From Pseudomonas sp. TH10 (GTDB lineage Bacteria > Pseudomonadota > Gammaproteobacteria > Pseudomonadales > Pseudomonadaceae), in assembly GCF_016651255.1 (NCBI RefSeq), contig NZ_JAEKEG010000057.1, positions 1 through 33,237 on the forward strand: 33,237 nucleotides of DNA. The letters are read 5' to 3'. This document shows positions 16,047-25,370 of this stretch, piece by piece (the first letter of the stretch is position 1; the number at the start of each line of letters is the position of its first letter). Below the pieces are notes generated by a model, which saw only the letters and a program-made list of their open reading frames with translations, was not told where the DNA came from and made no database searches. Position numbers and translations under genes: made by a program.

Positions 16047-16667
16047 ATGAGAGCTGATCTGGAAATCATCCAGGAATGGATCCCCGCCGGCAGTCGCGTC
16101 CTCGACCTCGGTTGCGGTGACGGCGAGCTGCTGACCTGGCTGCGTGACCACAAGAACGTCACCGGTTATGGCCTGGAAAACGACGCCGACAACATCGCCG
16201 AGTGCGTGGCCAAGGGCATCAACGTCATCGAGCAGGATCTGGACAAGGGCCTGGGCAACTTCGCCAGCAACAGTTTCGACATCGTCGTCATGACTCAGGC
16301 CCTGCAAGCCGTGCATTACCCGGACAAGATCCTCGATGAGATGCTCCGGGTCGGCCGTCAGTGCATCATCACCTTCCCGAATTTCGGCCACTGGCGCTGC
16401 CGCTGGTACCTGGCGAGCAAGGGCCGCATGCCGGTTTCCGAGTTCCTGCCGTATACCTGGTACAACACGCCGAACATTCACTTCTGCACTTTCGAAGATT
16501 TTGAAGAGCTTTGTCGCGAACGTGACGCGAAGGTCATTGATCGGCTTGCCGTGGATCAACAGCACCGCCACGGGTGGGCCAGTAAGCTATGGCCTAATCT
16601 GTTAGGTGAGATTGGGATCTACCGCGTCAGCAGCCCAGTGCTTGCCGATCACAAGATCGCGGTGTGA
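16047..16667 (+). CDS. metW: MetW, methionine biosynthesis protein
   Basis: A 206-residue protein with a class I methyltransferase fold (SAM motif I VLDLGCGDGELLTWL near residues 18-32). It is required with MetX for homoserine acylation in pseudomonads; its own substrate is not settled. The metX-metW pair is adjacent, as in other Pseudomonas. Conserved family segments ITFPNFGHWRCRWYL and YNTPNIHFCTFEDFE are intact. The DUF4426 gene starts 26 bases after the stop. Confidence 0.95.
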   Translation: MRADLEIIQEWIPAGSRVLDLGCGDGELLTWLRDHKNVTGYGLENDADNIAECVAKGINVIEQDLDKGLGNFASNSFDIVVMTQALQAVHYPDKILDEMLRVGRQCIITFPNFGHWRCRWYLASKGRMPVSEFLPYTWYNTPNIHFCTFEDFEELCRERDAKVIDRLAVDQQHRHGWASKLWPNLLGEIGIYRVSSPVLADHKIAV

Positions 16668-16693
16668 AACACGACATTTCGAGGAGAACCAAC

Positions 16694-17128
16694 ATGGGTC
16701 GTCTAGCGCTGTTTCTATTTACTGCCTGCCTGAGCGCCAGCGCGCTGGCGGCGGACGTCATCAAGGGCGAGCGTCAGGAAACCTTTGGCGACGTGACGGT
16801 GCACTACAACACTTTCAACTCGACGTACCTGCAACCGGACATCGCCAAAGCGGCGGAGCTGATTCGCAGCAAAAACCAAGGCGTGATCAATGTCTCGGTG
16901 GTCAAGGACGGCAAACCGCTGATCGCCAACGTCACCGGCACGGTCAAAGACCTGACCAGCCAAAGTGTGCCGTTGAATTTCCGCCAGATCACCGAACAGG
17001 GCGCGGTGTACTACATCGCCCAGTACCCGGTTGACCAGCAGGAAACCCGCACCTTTGAAATCAAGGTGCAGAACGGCGACAAGATCAACACCATCAATTT
17101 CAACCAAGAACTCTTTCCCGGCGAATGA
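16694..17128 (+). CDS. DUF4426 secreted protein
   Basis: A 144-residue protein with a signal peptide (about residues 1-19, ending SASALAA) and a single DUF4426 domain of beta-rich character. The function is unknown. I chose the ATG at 16694 after GAGGAGAACCAAC, over an in-frame GTG at 16664 that would overlap metW and hide the signal peptide. Its stop overlaps the rdgB start (ATGA), and a homologue stands at the same place in P. aeruginosa, so it belongs to the metXW-rdgB-hemW operon. Confidence 0.88.
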   Translation: MGRLALFLFTACLSASALAADVIKGERQETFGDVTVHYNTFNSTYLQPDIAKAAELIRSKNQGVINVSVVKDGKPLIANVTGTVKDLTSQSVPLNFRQITEQGAVYYIAQYPVDQQETRTFEIKVQNGDKINTINFNQELFPGE

Positions 17129-17721
17129 TGAACCTCAAGCAACTCGTACTGGCCAGCCATAACGCCGGCAAACTCAAAGAACTTCAGGCCATGCTCGGCG
17201 AATCGGTGCAACTGCGCTCGATTGGCGAGTGGAGCAAGGTCGAGCCGGAAGAAACCGGTCTGTCGTTCGTCGAGAACGCGATCCTCAAGGCGCGCAACGC
17301 CGCGCGTATTTCCGGATTGCCGGCGCTGGCCGATGATTCCGGGCTGGCGGTGGATTTCCTCGGCGGCGCACCGGGCATCTATTCGGCGCGTTATGCCGAT
17401 GGCAAAGGCGATGCGGCAAACAACGCCAAACTGCTTGACGCCTTGAAGGATGTCCCGGAAGCCGAACGCGGCGCGCAGTTCGTGTGCGTGCTGGCGCTGG
17501 TGCGTCACGCCGATGATCCGTTGCCGATCCTCTGCGAAGGCCTGTGGCACGGACGGATTCTGACCGCTGCCAGTGGCGAACACGGTTTCGGTTATGACCC
17601 GCTGTTCTGGGTGCCGGAGCGGAACGTGTCGAGCGCCGAACTGAGCCCGGCCGACAAGAACCAGATCAGCCACCGCGCCCGTGCAATGGATCTGCTGCGC
17701 CAGCGCCTGGGCTTGAAATGA
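17125..17721 (+). CDS. rdgB: RdgB/HAM1 family XTP/dITP pyrophosphatase
   Basis: A 198-residue house-cleaning nucleotide pyrophosphatase that hydrolyses dITP, XTP and related non-canonical purine triphosphates. Family motifs are [12 protein letters not shown] (residues 9-20), [11 protein letters not shown] and [11 protein letters not shown]. Two adjacent in-frame ATGs at 17125 and 17128 are possible starts; either overlaps or abuts the previous stop. It overlaps hemW by 4 bases. Confidence 0.95.
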   Translation: MMNLKQLVLASHNAGKLKELQAMLGESVQLRSIGEWSKVEPEETGLSFVENAILKARNAARISGLPALADDSGLAVDFLGGAPGIYSARYADGKGDAANNAKLLDALKDVPEAERGAQFVCVLALVRHADDPLPILCEGLWHGRILTAASGEHGFGYDPLFWVPERNVSSAELSPADKNQISHRARAMDLLRQRLGLK

Positions 17722-18923
17722 CCGGTGATTCTTCTGCGTCGTCGCTGATCATTGGCGGCGCCGCTGCTTCGCCTCGGGCGCCGCTGCCAACGCTGCCGCC
17801 CTTGTCGTTGTACATCCACATCCCGTGGTGTGTGCGCAAATGCCCGTATTGCGACTTCAATTCCCACACGGCCAGCCCGGTGCTTCCGGAAGAGGAATAC
17901 GTCGATGCCTTGCTGGCCGATCTCGATCAGGATCTGCACGCTGTTTACGGTCGTGAAATCACCTCGATCTTCTTTGGTGGCGGCACGCCGAGCCTGTTCA
18001 GCGCTGCGGCCCTGGGCCGACTGCTCAAGGGCGTCGAGCAGCGCATAACGTTCGCCGCAGACATCGAAATCACCCTGGAAGCCAATCCCGGGACCTTCGA
18101 GCAGGAAAAGTTCATGGCTTACCGCGCGCTGGGCATCAATCGCCTGTCGATCGGCATCCAGAGCTTCCAGGAAGACAAACTCAAGGCCCTGGGCCGCATT
18201 CACAACGGTGACGAAGCCCTCCGTGCTGCCGGCATGGCGCGTCAGGCCGGGTTCGACAACTTCAACCTGGACCTGATGCACGGCTTGCCCGATCAGTCCC
18301 TGGACGATGCGTTGAGTGACCTGCGCCAGGCTATCGCCCTTAAGCCGACTCACCTGTCCTGGTATCAACTGACCCTGGAACCGAACACCGTGTTCTGGAA
18401 CCAGCCGCCTGCGCTGCCTGAAGATGACACCTTGTGGGACATTCAGGAGGCCGGGCAGGCGCTGATGGCCGAGCACGGCTACGCGCAATATGAAGTGTCG
18501 GCCTATGCACAGCCTGGCCGCCCAGCGCGGCATAACCTCAACTACTGGAGTTTCGGCGATTTCATCGGCATCGGTGCCGGCGCCCATGGCAAGCTGAGCC
18601 ATCCGGACGGGCGCATCGTGCGCACCTGGAAGACCCGGCTGCCCAAGGATTACCTCAACCCGGCAAAAAATTTCCAGGCCGGCGAGAAAGCGCTGACCAA
18701 CGAAGAGCTGCCATTCGAATTCCTGATGAACGCCCTGCGCCTGACACAAGGCGTGGATTCGCGACTCTATCCTGAGCGTACCGGCCTGCCGCTGGAAAGC
18801 TTCGCGCAAGGTCGGCTGGAGGCAGAACAAAGTGGCCTGTTGCAGGTCGAACCGTCACGCCTGGCGGCCACCGAACGCGGCCAGCTGTTTCTCAATGACT
18901 TGCTGCAGAATTTTCTGAGCTGA
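17718..18923 (+). CDS. hemW: HemW, radical SAM heme chaperone
   Basis: A 401-residue radical SAM protein of the HemN-like group now named HemW, thought to deliver heme to membrane proteins. The 4Fe-4S motif is Cys38-x3-Cys42-x2-Cys45 (CVRKCPYC), followed by [10 protein letters not shown] and LEANPG. It lacks the N-terminal features of true coproporphyrinogen oxidase HemN. The ATG overlaps the rdgB stop. About 28 Ala/Pro-rich residues precede the usual [10 protein letters not shown], a longer lead than some homologues, so a later start is possible but not obvious. Confidence 0.94.
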   Translation: MTGDSSASSLIIGGAAASPRAPLPTLPPLSLYIHIPWCVRKCPYCDFNSHTASPVLPEEEYVDALLADLDQDLHAVYGREITSIFFGGGTPSLFSAAALGRLLKGVEQRITFAADIEITLEANPGTFEQEKFMAYRALGINRLSIGIQSFQEDKLKALGRIHNGDEALRAAGMARQAGFDNFNLDLMHGLPDQSLDDALSDLRQAIALKPTHLSWYQLTLEPNTVFWNQPPALPEDDTLWDIQEAGQALMAEHGYAQYEVSAYAQPGRPARHNLNYWSFGDFIGIGAGAHGKLSHPDGRIVRTWKTRLPKDYLNPAKNFQAGEKALTNEELPFEFLMNALRLTQGVDSRLYPERTGLPLESFAQGRLEAEQSGLLQVEPSRLAATERGQLFLNDLLQNFLS

Positions 18924-18945
18924 TTTCAGCCCTAAGGGAAAACGA

Positions 18946-19269
18946 ATGGATTTGGTACTCGACCTCCTCGCCACGGTGTCTCGCTGGAGCCGCAGCAACC
19001 TCTCGGAAATCGCCCTGGCCCTGGTGGGGTGCCTGTTGGTGTTGTTTGGTGCAGATTTCAAAGGTTGGGTCGAGCAACGCCTGGGCAGCGTCGCGGGCGC
19101 CTTGCGCGTCCCGATGATGGCCTTGCTGTGCATGGTCGGCAGCGGTGCCGCGCTGATTTATGCGACGCCGTGGATCGTCAAGGGCCTGAGCCAGTTCAAC
19201 AACTACAGCCTGGCGCCGGTGCTGGTCGTGGTGCTGGTGTTGATTGGTGTAGTGGCTGACCGCCGCTGA
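18946..19269 (+). CDS. DUF3392 family membrane protein
   Basis: A 107-residue protein with three hydrophobic segments (about residues 22-38, 53-75 and 85-104) and a GADFKGWVEQRLG loop between the first two. It matches the DUF3392 family of small gammaproteobacterial inner-membrane proteins; the function is unknown. It lies 22 bases after hemW with an AAGGGAAAACGA ribosome site, so it is probably the last gene of that transcript. Confidence 0.85.
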   Translation: MDLVLDLLATVSRWSRSNLSEIALALVGCLLVLFGADFKGWVEQRLGSVAGALRVPMMALLCMVGSGAALIYATPWIVKGLSQFNNYSLAPVLVVVLVLIGVVADRR

Positions 19270-19289
19270 TTCTGAACACGCCACAAAAA

Positions 19290-19382
19290 CTGTGGGAGCG
19301 GGCTTGCCCGCGATAGCGGTCTGACAGTCAACACAGTTGTTGAATGTTATGGCGTCATCGCGGGCAAGCCCGCTCCCACAGG
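19290..19382. repeat. REP doublet between the DUF3392 gene and trmB
   Basis: Inverted arms TGTGGGAGCGGGCTTGCCCG (19291-19310) and CGGGCAAGCCCGCTCCCACA (19361-19380) are exact reverse complements around a spacer of about 50 bases. It lies between convergent genes and may act as a bidirectional terminator. Confidence 0.9.
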
Positions 19383-19397
19383 ATTTTGCATTACGGT

Positions 19398-20123
19398 TCA
19401 GGACTGTTTTTCGAACTTCAGATCCCAGACGCCATGGCCAAGACGTTCGCCGCGGCGTTCGAACTTGGTGATCGGGCGTTCGGCCGGGCGCGGTACGCAC
19501 TTGCCGTCTTCGGCGAGGTTGCGATAGCCCGGCGCGACGTTCATCACTTCCAGCATGTATTCGGCGTACGGTTCCCAGTCGGTGGCCATGTGCAGAATGC
19601 CGCCGACCTTCAACTTGCTGCGCACCAGTTCAGCGAACGACGCCTGAACGATACGACGCTTGTGGTGACGGCTCTTGTGCCACGGATCCGGGAAAAACAG
19701 CATCAGGCGATCGAGGCTGTTGTCGGCGATGCAGCGGTTGAGCACTTCGATCGCGTCGCAATCGTAGACCCGCAGGTTGGTCAGGCCCTGAGTCAGCACG
19801 CCATTGAGCAGCGCGCCAACACCCGGACGGTGAACTTCAACGCCGATGAAATCCTGATCCGGCGCGGCGGCGGCCATTTCCAGCAGCGAGTGGCCCATGC
19901 CGAAACCGATCTCCAGCGAGCGCGGTGCAGAGCGGCCAAACACTTGATCGAAGTCCACCGGCGCATCGGCGAGCGGCAGCACGAACAGTGGCGTGCCCTG
20001 CTCCAGGCCTTTTTGCTGGCCTTCGGTCATGCGCCCGGCGCGCATCACAAAACTCTTGATACGACGGTGTTGGCGCTCTTCGCCTTCTTCCGGCTGGATA
20101 GGCGTTTCTTTTGATTCAGTCAT
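19398..20123 (-). CDS. trmB: tRNA (guanine-N7-)-methyltransferase
   Basis: A 241-residue SAM-dependent methyltransferase that makes m7G46 in the variable loop of tRNAs. The SAM motif is [12 protein letters not shown] and the family signature is [15 protein letters not shown], followed by [15 protein letters not shown] chose the ATG at 20123 over the adjacent TTG at 20126. It starts 9 bases after thiG, the order thiS-thiG-trmB also known from P. aeruginosa. Confidence 0.96.
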   Translation of the reverse strand: MTESKETPIQPEEGEERQHRRIKSFVMRAGRMTEGQQKGLEQGTPLFVLPLADAPVDFDQVFGRSAPRSLEIGFGMGHSLLEMAAAAPDQDFIGVEVHRPGVGALLNGVLTQGLTNLRVYDCDAIEVLNRCIADNSLDRLMLFFPDPWHKSRHHKRRIVQASFAELVRSKLKVGGILHMATDWEPYAEYMLEVMNVAPGYRNLAEDGKCVPRPAERPITKFERRGERLGHGVWDLKFEKQS

Positions 20124-20132
20124 CAATGGCTC

Positions 20133-20927
20133 TTACTTGATCAGACCATCCAGCGGCGAGGAGGCGCTGGCATAGAGTTTTTTCGGCATGCGACCGGCGA
20201 GGTAGGCCAGACGGCCCGCGACGATCGCATGTTTCATGGCTTCGGCCATCATGACCGGCTGCTGGGCATGGGCGATAGCCGAGTTCATCAGCACCGCCTC
20301 GCAGCCCAGTTCCATGGCAATCGTAGCGTCGGAAGCGGTACCCACACCGGCATCCACCAGTACGGGAATCTTGGCTTCTTCGAGGATGATCTGCAGGTTG
20401 TAAGGGTTGCAGATCCCCAGTCCCGTGCCGATCAGACCGGCCAGCGGCATCACCGCGATCACACCGATTTCCGCCAGCTGACGGGCGATGATCGGGTCAT
20501 CGCTGGTGTAGACCATCACGTCGAAACCTTCTTTGACCAGCGTTTCGGCGGCCTTGAGGGTTTCGATGACGTTAGGGAACAGGGTCTTCTGGTCAGCCAG
20601 GACTTCCAGCTTCACCAGGTTGTGGCCGTCGAGCAGCTCACGGGCCAGGCGGCAGGTGCGCACGGCTTCGATGGCGTCGTAGCAACCGGCGGTGTTCGGC
20701 AGGAAGGTGTAACGCTCCGGCGACAGCACGTCGAGCAGGTTCGGCTCGCCTTCGATCTGGCCAAGGTTGGTACGGCGCACGGCGAAGGTGACAATCTCGG
20801 CACCCGAGGCTTCGATGGCCAGGCGGGTTTCTTCCATGTCACGGTACTTGCCTGTACCGACCAGCAAACGCGACTGGTAAGTACGACCGGCCAGCACAAA
20901 AGGCTTGTCGCTACGAACGATGCTCAT
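20133..20927 (-). CDS. thiG: Thiazole synthase ThiG
   Basis: A 264-residue TIM-barrel enzyme that builds the thiazole phosphate of thiamine from DXP, dehydroglycine and sulfur carried on ThiS. The Schiff-base lysine lies in NLVKLEVL. The phosphate-binding loops [10 protein letters not shown] and [10 protein letters not shown] are intact. The ATG at 20927 follows AGAGGATTCCCC. It is downstream of thiS by 60 bases on the same strand, so carrier and enzyme are co-expressed. Confidence 0.97.
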   Translation of the reverse strand: MSIVRSDKPFVLAGRTYQSRLLVGTGKYRDMEETRLAIEASGAEIVTFAVRRTNLGQIEGEPNLLDVLSPERYTFLPNTAGCYDAIEAVRTCRLARELLDGHNLVKLEVLADQKTLFPNVIETLKAAETLVKEGFDVMVYTSDDPIIARQLAEIGVIAVMPLAGLIGTGLGICNPYNLQIILEEAKIPVLVDAGVGTASDATIAMELGCEAVLMNSAIAHAQQPVMMAEAMKHAIVAGRLAYLAGRMPKKLYASASSPLDGLIK

Positions 20928-20987
20928 GGGGAATCCTCTTTAGGAGTGAGGGTCTTGCAGAATTCTGTGCCCTTGCGAGCCGGGTGG

Positions 20988-21188
20988 CTAGCCGCCGCCG
21001 ATGGCGTGCACGACTTCGACATTGTCGCCGTCGTTGAGCGTGGTCTCGGCATGCTGGCTGCGCGGGACGATATCCAGATTGAGTTCAACTGCCACCCGGC
21101 GTCCGGTCAGTTCCAGACGGGTGATCAGGGCCGCAACGGTTTCACCGTCGGGCAGTTCAAGGGATTCGCCGTTCAACTGAATGCGCAT
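20988..21188 (-). CDS. thiS: ThiS sulfur carrier protein
   Basis: A 66-residue ubiquitin-fold sulfur carrier for thiazole synthesis. The C terminus ends in the required Gly-Gly, here with three glycines (HAIGGG). I chose the ATG at 21188 ([15 protein letters not shown]), the family N terminus. In-frame ATGs 5 and 6 codons upstream and a much longer reading into the REP element are less likely. No strong ribosome site precedes any of them. Confidence 0.93.
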   Translation of the reverse strand: MRIQLNGESLELPDGETVAALITRLELTGRRVAVELNLDIVPRSQHAETTLNDGDNVEVVHAIGGG

Positions 21189-21295
21189 GCGCAACGCCGC
21201 CATCATTTTTAGGGGCTGGCATTCTAGCCCGATCAGACTGGGTGACCCAAGCCATTCGTCTTGAAAGGCGCTGCCCCGGTGAAATGGCCTGGGCT

Positions 21296-21378
21296 CTGTA
21301 AGAGCTGCCGAAGGCTGCGATCTTTTGATGTCGTTTTTGAAGATCAAAAGATCGCAGCCTGCGGCAGCTCCTACAGGG
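21296..21378. repeat. REP doublet between the DUF423 gene and thiS
   Basis: Inverted arms of the second type, TGCCGAAGGCTGCGATCTTT (21306-21325) and AAAAGATCGCAGCCTGCGGC (21346-21365), bounded by CTGTAAGAGC and GCTCCTACAG. It lies between two genes read leftwards, about 110 bases upstream of the thiS start, and may end DUF423 transcription or shape thiS expression. Confidence 0.88.
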
Positions 21379-21389
21379 GATTGGTTACC

Positions 21390-21761
21390 TCAGGCCAGGC
21401 GCCAGGCGGCAAGACCCAGACAAAACCAGCCCACCAGAAACGCCAGCCCGCCAAACGGGGTGATGATCCCAAGTTTGCTGATGCCCGTCATGGTCAACAC
21501 ATACAAGCTGCCGGAAAACAGCAGGATGCCGATCGCAAACGAAGCACCTGCCCACGTGACCAGGCGTCCCGGCATTTGTGTCGCCAGCAGCGCCACGCCC
21601 AGCAATGCCAGGGTATGCACCAATTGATAAGTGACGCCGGTGTGGAATATCGCAAGGTATTCAGGCGTCAGGCGACTCTTCAGGCCATGGGCAGCGAATG
21701 CGCCCAGGGCAACTCCGGTAAAGCCGAAAAAAGCGGCCAGCATCAGAAAGCCACGCAGCAT
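21390..21761 (-). CDS. DUF423 family membrane protein
   Basis: A 123-residue protein with four hydrophobic helices and the family segments GALGAF-type GVALGAFAAHGLK (residues 16-28) and TPFGGLAFLVGW near the end. DUF423 (YwdK/YgdD-like) proteins are inner-membrane proteins of unknown function. It is divergent from mtgA with 73 bases between start codons. Confidence 0.9.
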   Translation of the reverse strand: MLRGFLMLAAFFGFTGVALGAFAAHGLKSRLTPEYLAIFHTGVTYQLVHTLALLGVALLATQMPGRLVTWAGASFAIGILLFSGSLYVLTMTGISKLGIITPFGGLAFLVGWFCLGLAAWRLA

Positions 21762-21795
21762 GAGAACTCCAGTCAGACTCGATCAACAGGGTCTG

Positions 21796-21801
21796 TATAA
21801 T
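21796..21801 (+). promoter_or_regulatory. Consensus -10 box upstream of mtgA
   Basis: A perfect TATAAT lies 33 bases before the mtgA ATG. No good -35 hexamer stands 16-18 bases upstream; AGACTC and CAGACT are the sequences found there. The matching position relative to mtgA makes it plausible, but it rests on one hexamer. Confidence 0.4.
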
Positions 21802-21834
21802 GGCCCGCTCCACGGGTTCGGCCAAGCCATCTCT

Positions 21835-22557
21835 ATGCTGCGTTTAATTGTACGAAGATTCACCAAGGCCGTGCTCTGGTTCGCGGGCGGCAGCGTATTG
21901 CTGGTGCTGATATTTCGCGTGGTGCCGCCCCCGGGAACGGCCTTGATGGTCGAGCGCAAGATCGAGTCATGGTTCGACGGCGAGCCCATTGACCTGCAAC
22001 GCACCTGGAAACCCTGGGATGAGATCTCCGACGACCTCAAGCTTGCGGTGATTGCCGGTGAAGACCAGAAATTCCCGGAGCACTGGGGATTCGATTTTGG
22101 CGCGATTCAAAAAGCCCTGGCTCACAACGAGCTCGGCGGTTCGATTCGGGGCGCCAGCACCTTGAGCCAGCAGGTGTCGAAGAACCTGTTCTTGTGGTCC
22201 GGCCGCAGCTGGCTGCGCAAAGGCCTGGAAGCGTGGTTTACCGGGTTGATCGAAGTGTTCTGGCCCAAGCAGCGGATTCTTGAGGTGTACCTCAACAGTG
22301 TGGAGTGGGATGAGGGCGTGTTTGGCGCAGAGGCGGCAGCGCGGCACCACTTTGGTGTTAGCGCAAAAGGGCTCAGTCGTCAGCAATCCAGCCTGCTGGC
22401 GGCGGTCCTGCCAAACCCGCGAGTCTGGAGCGCGAGCCATCCCACCAGCTATGTTGCGCGACGCGCAGGATGGGTTCGACAACAGATGGGCCAGCTGGGT
22501 GGCGACAGCTATCTGCTGGGCCTGAACGACTCGCGTCGACCGCCTTGGGCGCAATGA
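21835..22557 (+). CDS. mtgA: Monofunctional biosynthetic peptidoglycan transglycosylase
   Basis: A 240-residue GT51 glycosyltransferase that polymerises lipid II into glycan strands. One N-terminal membrane anchor (about residues 12-30) is followed by the GT51 domain. The catalytic glutamate is in AVIAGEDQKFPEHWGFD, followed by RGASTLSQQVSKNLFLW and the second glutamate region ILEVYLNSVEWDEGVFG. There is no transpeptidase domain. I chose the ATG at 21835 (MLRLIVRRF). A reading from 21631 would run antisense through the DUF423 gene. Confidence 0.95.
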   Translation: MLRLIVRRFTKAVLWFAGGSVLLVLIFRVVPPPGTALMVERKIESWFDGEPIDLQRTWKPWDEISDDLKLAVIAGEDQKFPEHWGFDFGAIQKALAHNELGGSIRGASTLSQQVSKNLFLWSGRSWLRKGLEAWFTGLIEVFWPKQRILEVYLNSVEWDEGVFGAEAAARHHFGVSAKGLSRQQSSLLAAVLPNPRVWSASHPTSYVARRAGWVRQQMGQLGGDSYLLGLNDSRRPPWAQ

Positions 22558-22567
22558 ACGCCCAAAG

Positions 22568-22642
22568 CAAAAGATCGCAGCCTTCGCCAGCTACAGGTGT
22601 ACACATTTATCTGTAGGAGCTGCCGAAGGCTGCGATCTTTTG
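22568..22642. repeat. REP doublet between mtgA and rpoH
   Basis: Inverted arms of the second type, AAAAGATCGCAGCCTTCGCC (22569-22588) and GCCGAAGGCTGCGATCTTTT (22622-22641). It follows the mtgA stop by about 10 bases and is itself followed by a classical intrinsic terminator. Confidence 0.88.
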
Positions 22643-22653
22643 ATCTTATGAAC

Positions 22654-22689
22654 AAAAACGCCCCGATCATTGCTGATCGGGGCGTTTTT
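22654..22689. terminator. Bidirectional intrinsic terminator between mtgA and rpoH
   Basis: A perfect 16-base stem, AAAAACGCCCCGATCA (22654-22669) with TGATCGGGGCGTTTTT (22674-22689), closes a TTGC tetraloop. T-runs on the right for plus-strand reading and on the left for minus-strand reading let it end both convergent transcripts. It is 17 bases past the rpoH stop. Confidence 0.92.
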
Positions 22690-22706
22690 TATTGCCTGCT
22701 CACCGG

Positions 22707-23561
22707 TTACGCGGCGATCGACAACTTGAGCTTGTTCATCGCGCTCTTCTCGAGCTGACGGATACGCTCGGCCGACACGTTGTACTTCTGCGCCAGGTCG
22801 TGCAGCGTGGCCTTCTCTTCTGCCAGCCAGCGCTGGTAGAGGATGTCACGGCTGCGGTCGTCCAGCACTTCCAGCGCTTCGTGCAGGTTGTGGTTGGAGT
22901 TGTCACTCCAGTCGGCATCTTCCAGTTGACGCGCCGGGTCGTACCGGTGGTCTTCCAGATAGTTGGCCGGCGACTGGAAAGCACTGTCGTCGTCGGCTTC
23001 AGCCGCCGGGTCGAAGGCCATGTCATGGCCTGTCAGGCGACTTTCCATCTCGCGCACTTCCCGCGGCTCAACGCCGAGGCTTTCCGCCACACGATGGACT
23101 TCCTCGTTGTTCAGCCATGCCAGACGTTTCTTCTGGCTGCGCAGGTTGAAGAACAGCTTGCGCTGGGCCTTGGTGGTCGCGACTTTCACAATGCGCCAGT
23201 TGCGCAGGATGAACTCGTGAATTTCCGCCTTGATCCAGTGCACAGCGAACGACACCAGACGCACACCCATTTCCGGATTGAAACGTTTGACAGCCTTCAT
23301 CAGGCCGACGTTACCTTCCTGGATCAGGTCAGCCTGAGCCAGACCGTAGCCGGAATAGCTACGGGCAATGTGTACGACAAAACGCAGGTGGGCGAGCACC
23401 ATCTGCCGAGCCGCCCCCAAATCCTGCTCATAGTAGAGACTCTCGGCCAGTTCACGCTCCTGCTCCGGCGTCAGCAATGGAATGCTGTTGACGGTGTGTA
23501 CATAGGCTTCCAGGTTCGCACCGGGAACCAACGCATACGCAGGTTGCAAAGAATTGGTCAT
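22707..23561 (-). CDS. rpoH: RNA polymerase sigma-32 (heat shock) factor
   Basis: A 284-residue group 3 sigma factor that directs heat-shock transcription. Region 2 ([18 protein letters not shown], then [15 protein letters not shown]) binds core polymerase and the -10 element. The RpoH box follows as [12 protein letters not shown]. Region 4 ends with a helix-turn-helix ([20 protein letters not shown]). I chose the ATG at 23561 after GTCGGAGGTTTTTTCGT. A longer in-frame reading to 23837 overlaps ftsX and is not supported. It lies downstream of ftsYEX in a 115-base gap holding an AlgU-type promoter, so it can respond to envelope stress and heat independently of the fts genes. Confidence 0.98.
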   Translation of the reverse strand: MTNSLQPAYALVPGANLEAYVHTVNSIPLLTPEQERELAESLYYEQDLGAARQMVLAHLRFVVHIARSYSGYGLAQADLIQEGNVGLMKAVKRFNPEMGVRLVSFAVHWIKAEIHEFILRNWRIVKVATTKAQRKLFFNLRSQKKRLAWLNNEEVHRVAESLGVEPREVREMESRLTGHDMAFDPAAEADDDSAFQSPANYLEDHRYDPARQLEDADWSDNSNHNLHEALEVLDDRSRDILYQRWLAEEKATLHDLAQKYNVSAERIRQLEKSAMNKLKLSIAA

Positions 23562-23611
23562 ACGAAAAAACCTCCGACTTACAGACTCATGCCTTTCAGC
23601 ACTGCGAAAAA

Positions 23612-23638
23612 TTGACCGGAAACTCAAGTACAAGTTCC
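23612..23638 (-). promoter_or_regulatory. AlgU/sigma-E type promoter of rpoH
   Basis: On the minus strand GGAACTT (23638-23632) and TCAA (23615-23612) are 16 bases apart, a close match to the extracytoplasmic sigma-E/AlgU consensus (GAACTT, N16-17, TCnnA). Transcription would begin near 23605, about 44 bases ahead of the rpoH ATG. An AlgU-dependent rpoH promoter is known in P. aeruginosa, which supports the reading. Confidence 0.8.
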
Positions 23639-23676
23639 CAAAAAAACCGCGAGGCCAATCACGCGCAAAAAAGATT

Positions 23677-24702
23677 CTACTTCGGCGCAAGCTCCCGCAG
23701 GTGGCGTGCGACTGCAATCCATGCACCGATATACCCCAACAGCACCGCGCCAAGCAAGAGCGACAGACCGTCGGCAACTGGCACTCCGGCCAGCGCGAAA
23801 TCACTGCCGTACAAGCCGGCCAATCCAACCACCGCATCGTTCAGCCAGTTCAGGCCGAACGCCAATACGCCCCAGGACAACAGCCCTGCACCGAAGCCAT
23901 ACAACGCGCCCATATAAAGGAAGGGACGCCGCACATAGCTGTCAGTGCCGCCGACGAGTTTAATCACTTCTATCTCGGTGCGGCGGTTTTCAATATGAAG
24001 ACGAATGGTATTGCCTATCACCAAAAGTAATGCAGAAACCAACAGCACTGTCAGACCGAAGACAAACCGGTCGCCCAGCTTGAGGATGGCGGCCAGACGC
24101 TCGACCCAGACCAGATCAAGTTGCGCCTGCTGCACCTTCGGCAACTCGGAAAGTTTTTGTCTCAATGCTTCAAGAGCGGGCTTGTCGACCTCATTCGGGG
24201 TGACCAGTACCACGCCAGGCAGCGGGTTTTCGGGCAGCTCCTTGAGCGCGTCGCCCAGGCCGGACTGCTGCTGAAACTCTTCGAGCGCCTGGTCGCGGCC
24301 TACGTATTCAGCATCGGCGACGCCGGGGATAGCTTTTATCTGCTCACGCAATGCCTCCCCCTGCTCAGCGCTGGCGTCGAGTTGCAGGTACAGGGAAATC
24401 TGCGCCGCACGCTGCCAGGAACCACCTAGACGCTCGACGTTACCTAGCAGAAGTGACAGCCCCATGGGCAGGCTCAGCGCGACCGCCATCACCATGCAGG
24501 TGAAGAAGCTGCCGATCGGCTGCTTGCCGAGGCGGCGCAGGCTGTCGAGCAGGCTGGCGCGATGGCTTTCGACCCAGGCACGGAACAACGTGGCGAAGTC
24601 CGGGCCGTCGTCTTCGTCGTGTTTTTTCTTCTTCGGCGGCTGCGGATCGGCGGCTTTCGGGGCCACGCGCTCGGAAACCTTCGGACTGCGTGTTGCACTC
24701 AT
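23677..24702 (-). CDS. ftsX: FtsX, cell-division ABC transporter-like permease
   Basis: A 341-residue inner-membrane protein that with FtsE regulates septal peptidoglycan hydrolases and divisome assembly. The N terminus (about 60 residues) is charged and cytosolic, with KKKKHDEDD. Four membrane helices follow: one near residues 68-88 before the periplasmic loop (about 90-215), and three near 218-240, 265-290 and 310-332. The family segment [14 protein letters not shown] sits after helix two. It overlaps ftsE by 4 bases (ATGA). Confidence 0.96.
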   Translation of the reverse strand: MSATRSPKVSERVAPKAADPQPPKKKKHDEDDGPDFATLFRAWVESHRASLLDSLRRLGKQPIGSFFTCMVMAVALSLPMGLSLLLGNVERLGGSWQRAAQISLYLQLDASAEQGEALREQIKAIPGVADAEYVGRDQALEEFQQQSGLGDALKELPENPLPGVVLVTPNEVDKPALEALRQKLSELPKVQQAQLDLVWVERLAAILKLGDRFVFGLTVLLVSALLLVIGNTIRLHIENRRTEIEVIKLVGGTDSYVRRPFLYMGALYGFGAGLLSWGVLAFGLNWLNDAVVGLAGLYGSDFALAGVPVADGLSLLLGAVLLGYIGAWIAVARHLRELAPK

Positions 24703-25370
24703 TCCCCTGCCTCCCCGTCACCGATCAATCGGCCACGTTGCAAGGTCAGCATGCGGTGGCGCATGCGTGCGATCAACGCCAGGTCGTGACTGGCGATCAG
24801 CACGCTGGTGCCGAGGCGATTGATGTCTTCAAATACCCCCATGATCTCTGCCGCCAGGCGCGGGTCGAGGTTACCGGTGGGTTCATCCGCCAGCAGCAAG
24901 GCCGGGCGATGGACGATGGCCCGGGCAATGCCGACGCGCTGTTGTTGACCAGTAGAGAGGTCCCCCGGGTACAGGTCGGTCTTGTCGGAAAGCGCCACAC
25001 GCTCAAGGGCGGAGTCGACGCGCTTGACGATCTCGGCCTTCGACAAGCCGAGTATCTGCAGCGGCAAGGCAATGTTGTTGAAAACCGTACGATCGAACAG
25101 CAGCTGGTGATTCTGGAACACTACCCCGATCTGACGCCGCAAAAAGGGGATCTGCGCATTGCTGATGGTGGCCAGGTCTTGCCCGGCGAGCAGCAATTTG
25201 CCGCTGGTCGGACGCTCCATTGCCAGCAACAGGCGCAACAAGGTGGATTTACCGGCACCGGAATGGCCAGTGACAAACAAGAACTCGCCACGACGGACTC
25301 GAAAGCTCAGCTCATGCAAGCCGACGTGACCGTTCGGGTAGCGTTTACCGACCTGTTCGAAACGAATCAT
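24699..25370 (-). CDS. ftsE: FtsE, cell-division ABC ATPase
   Basis: A 223-residue ABC ATPase, partner of FtsX. Walker A is GHSGAGKST (about residues 35-43), the signature LSTGQQQRVGIARA, and Walker B LLLADEPTGNLDP. The D-loop and switch histidine (LIASHD) are intact, so ATP hydrolysis is expected. It overlaps ftsY and ftsX by 4 bases on either side, which indicates coupled translation. Confidence 0.97.
   Translation of the reverse strand: MIRFEQVGKRYPNGHVGLHELSFRVRRGEFLFVTGHSGAGKSTLLRLLLAMERPTSGKLLLAGQDLATISNAQIPFLRRQIGVVFQNHQLLFDRTVFNNIALPLQILGLSKAEIVKRVDSALERVALSDKTDLYPGDLSTGQQQRVGIARAIVHRPALLLADEPTGNLDPRLAAEIMGVFEDINRLGTSVLIASHDLALIARMRHRMLTLQRGRLIGDGEAGE

Noticed and set aside
20928..21295. 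TPP riboswitch near thiS and thiG
   Set aside because: I could not find the conserved CTGAGA and related core segments of the TPP aptamer upstream of thiS or in the gap before thiG.
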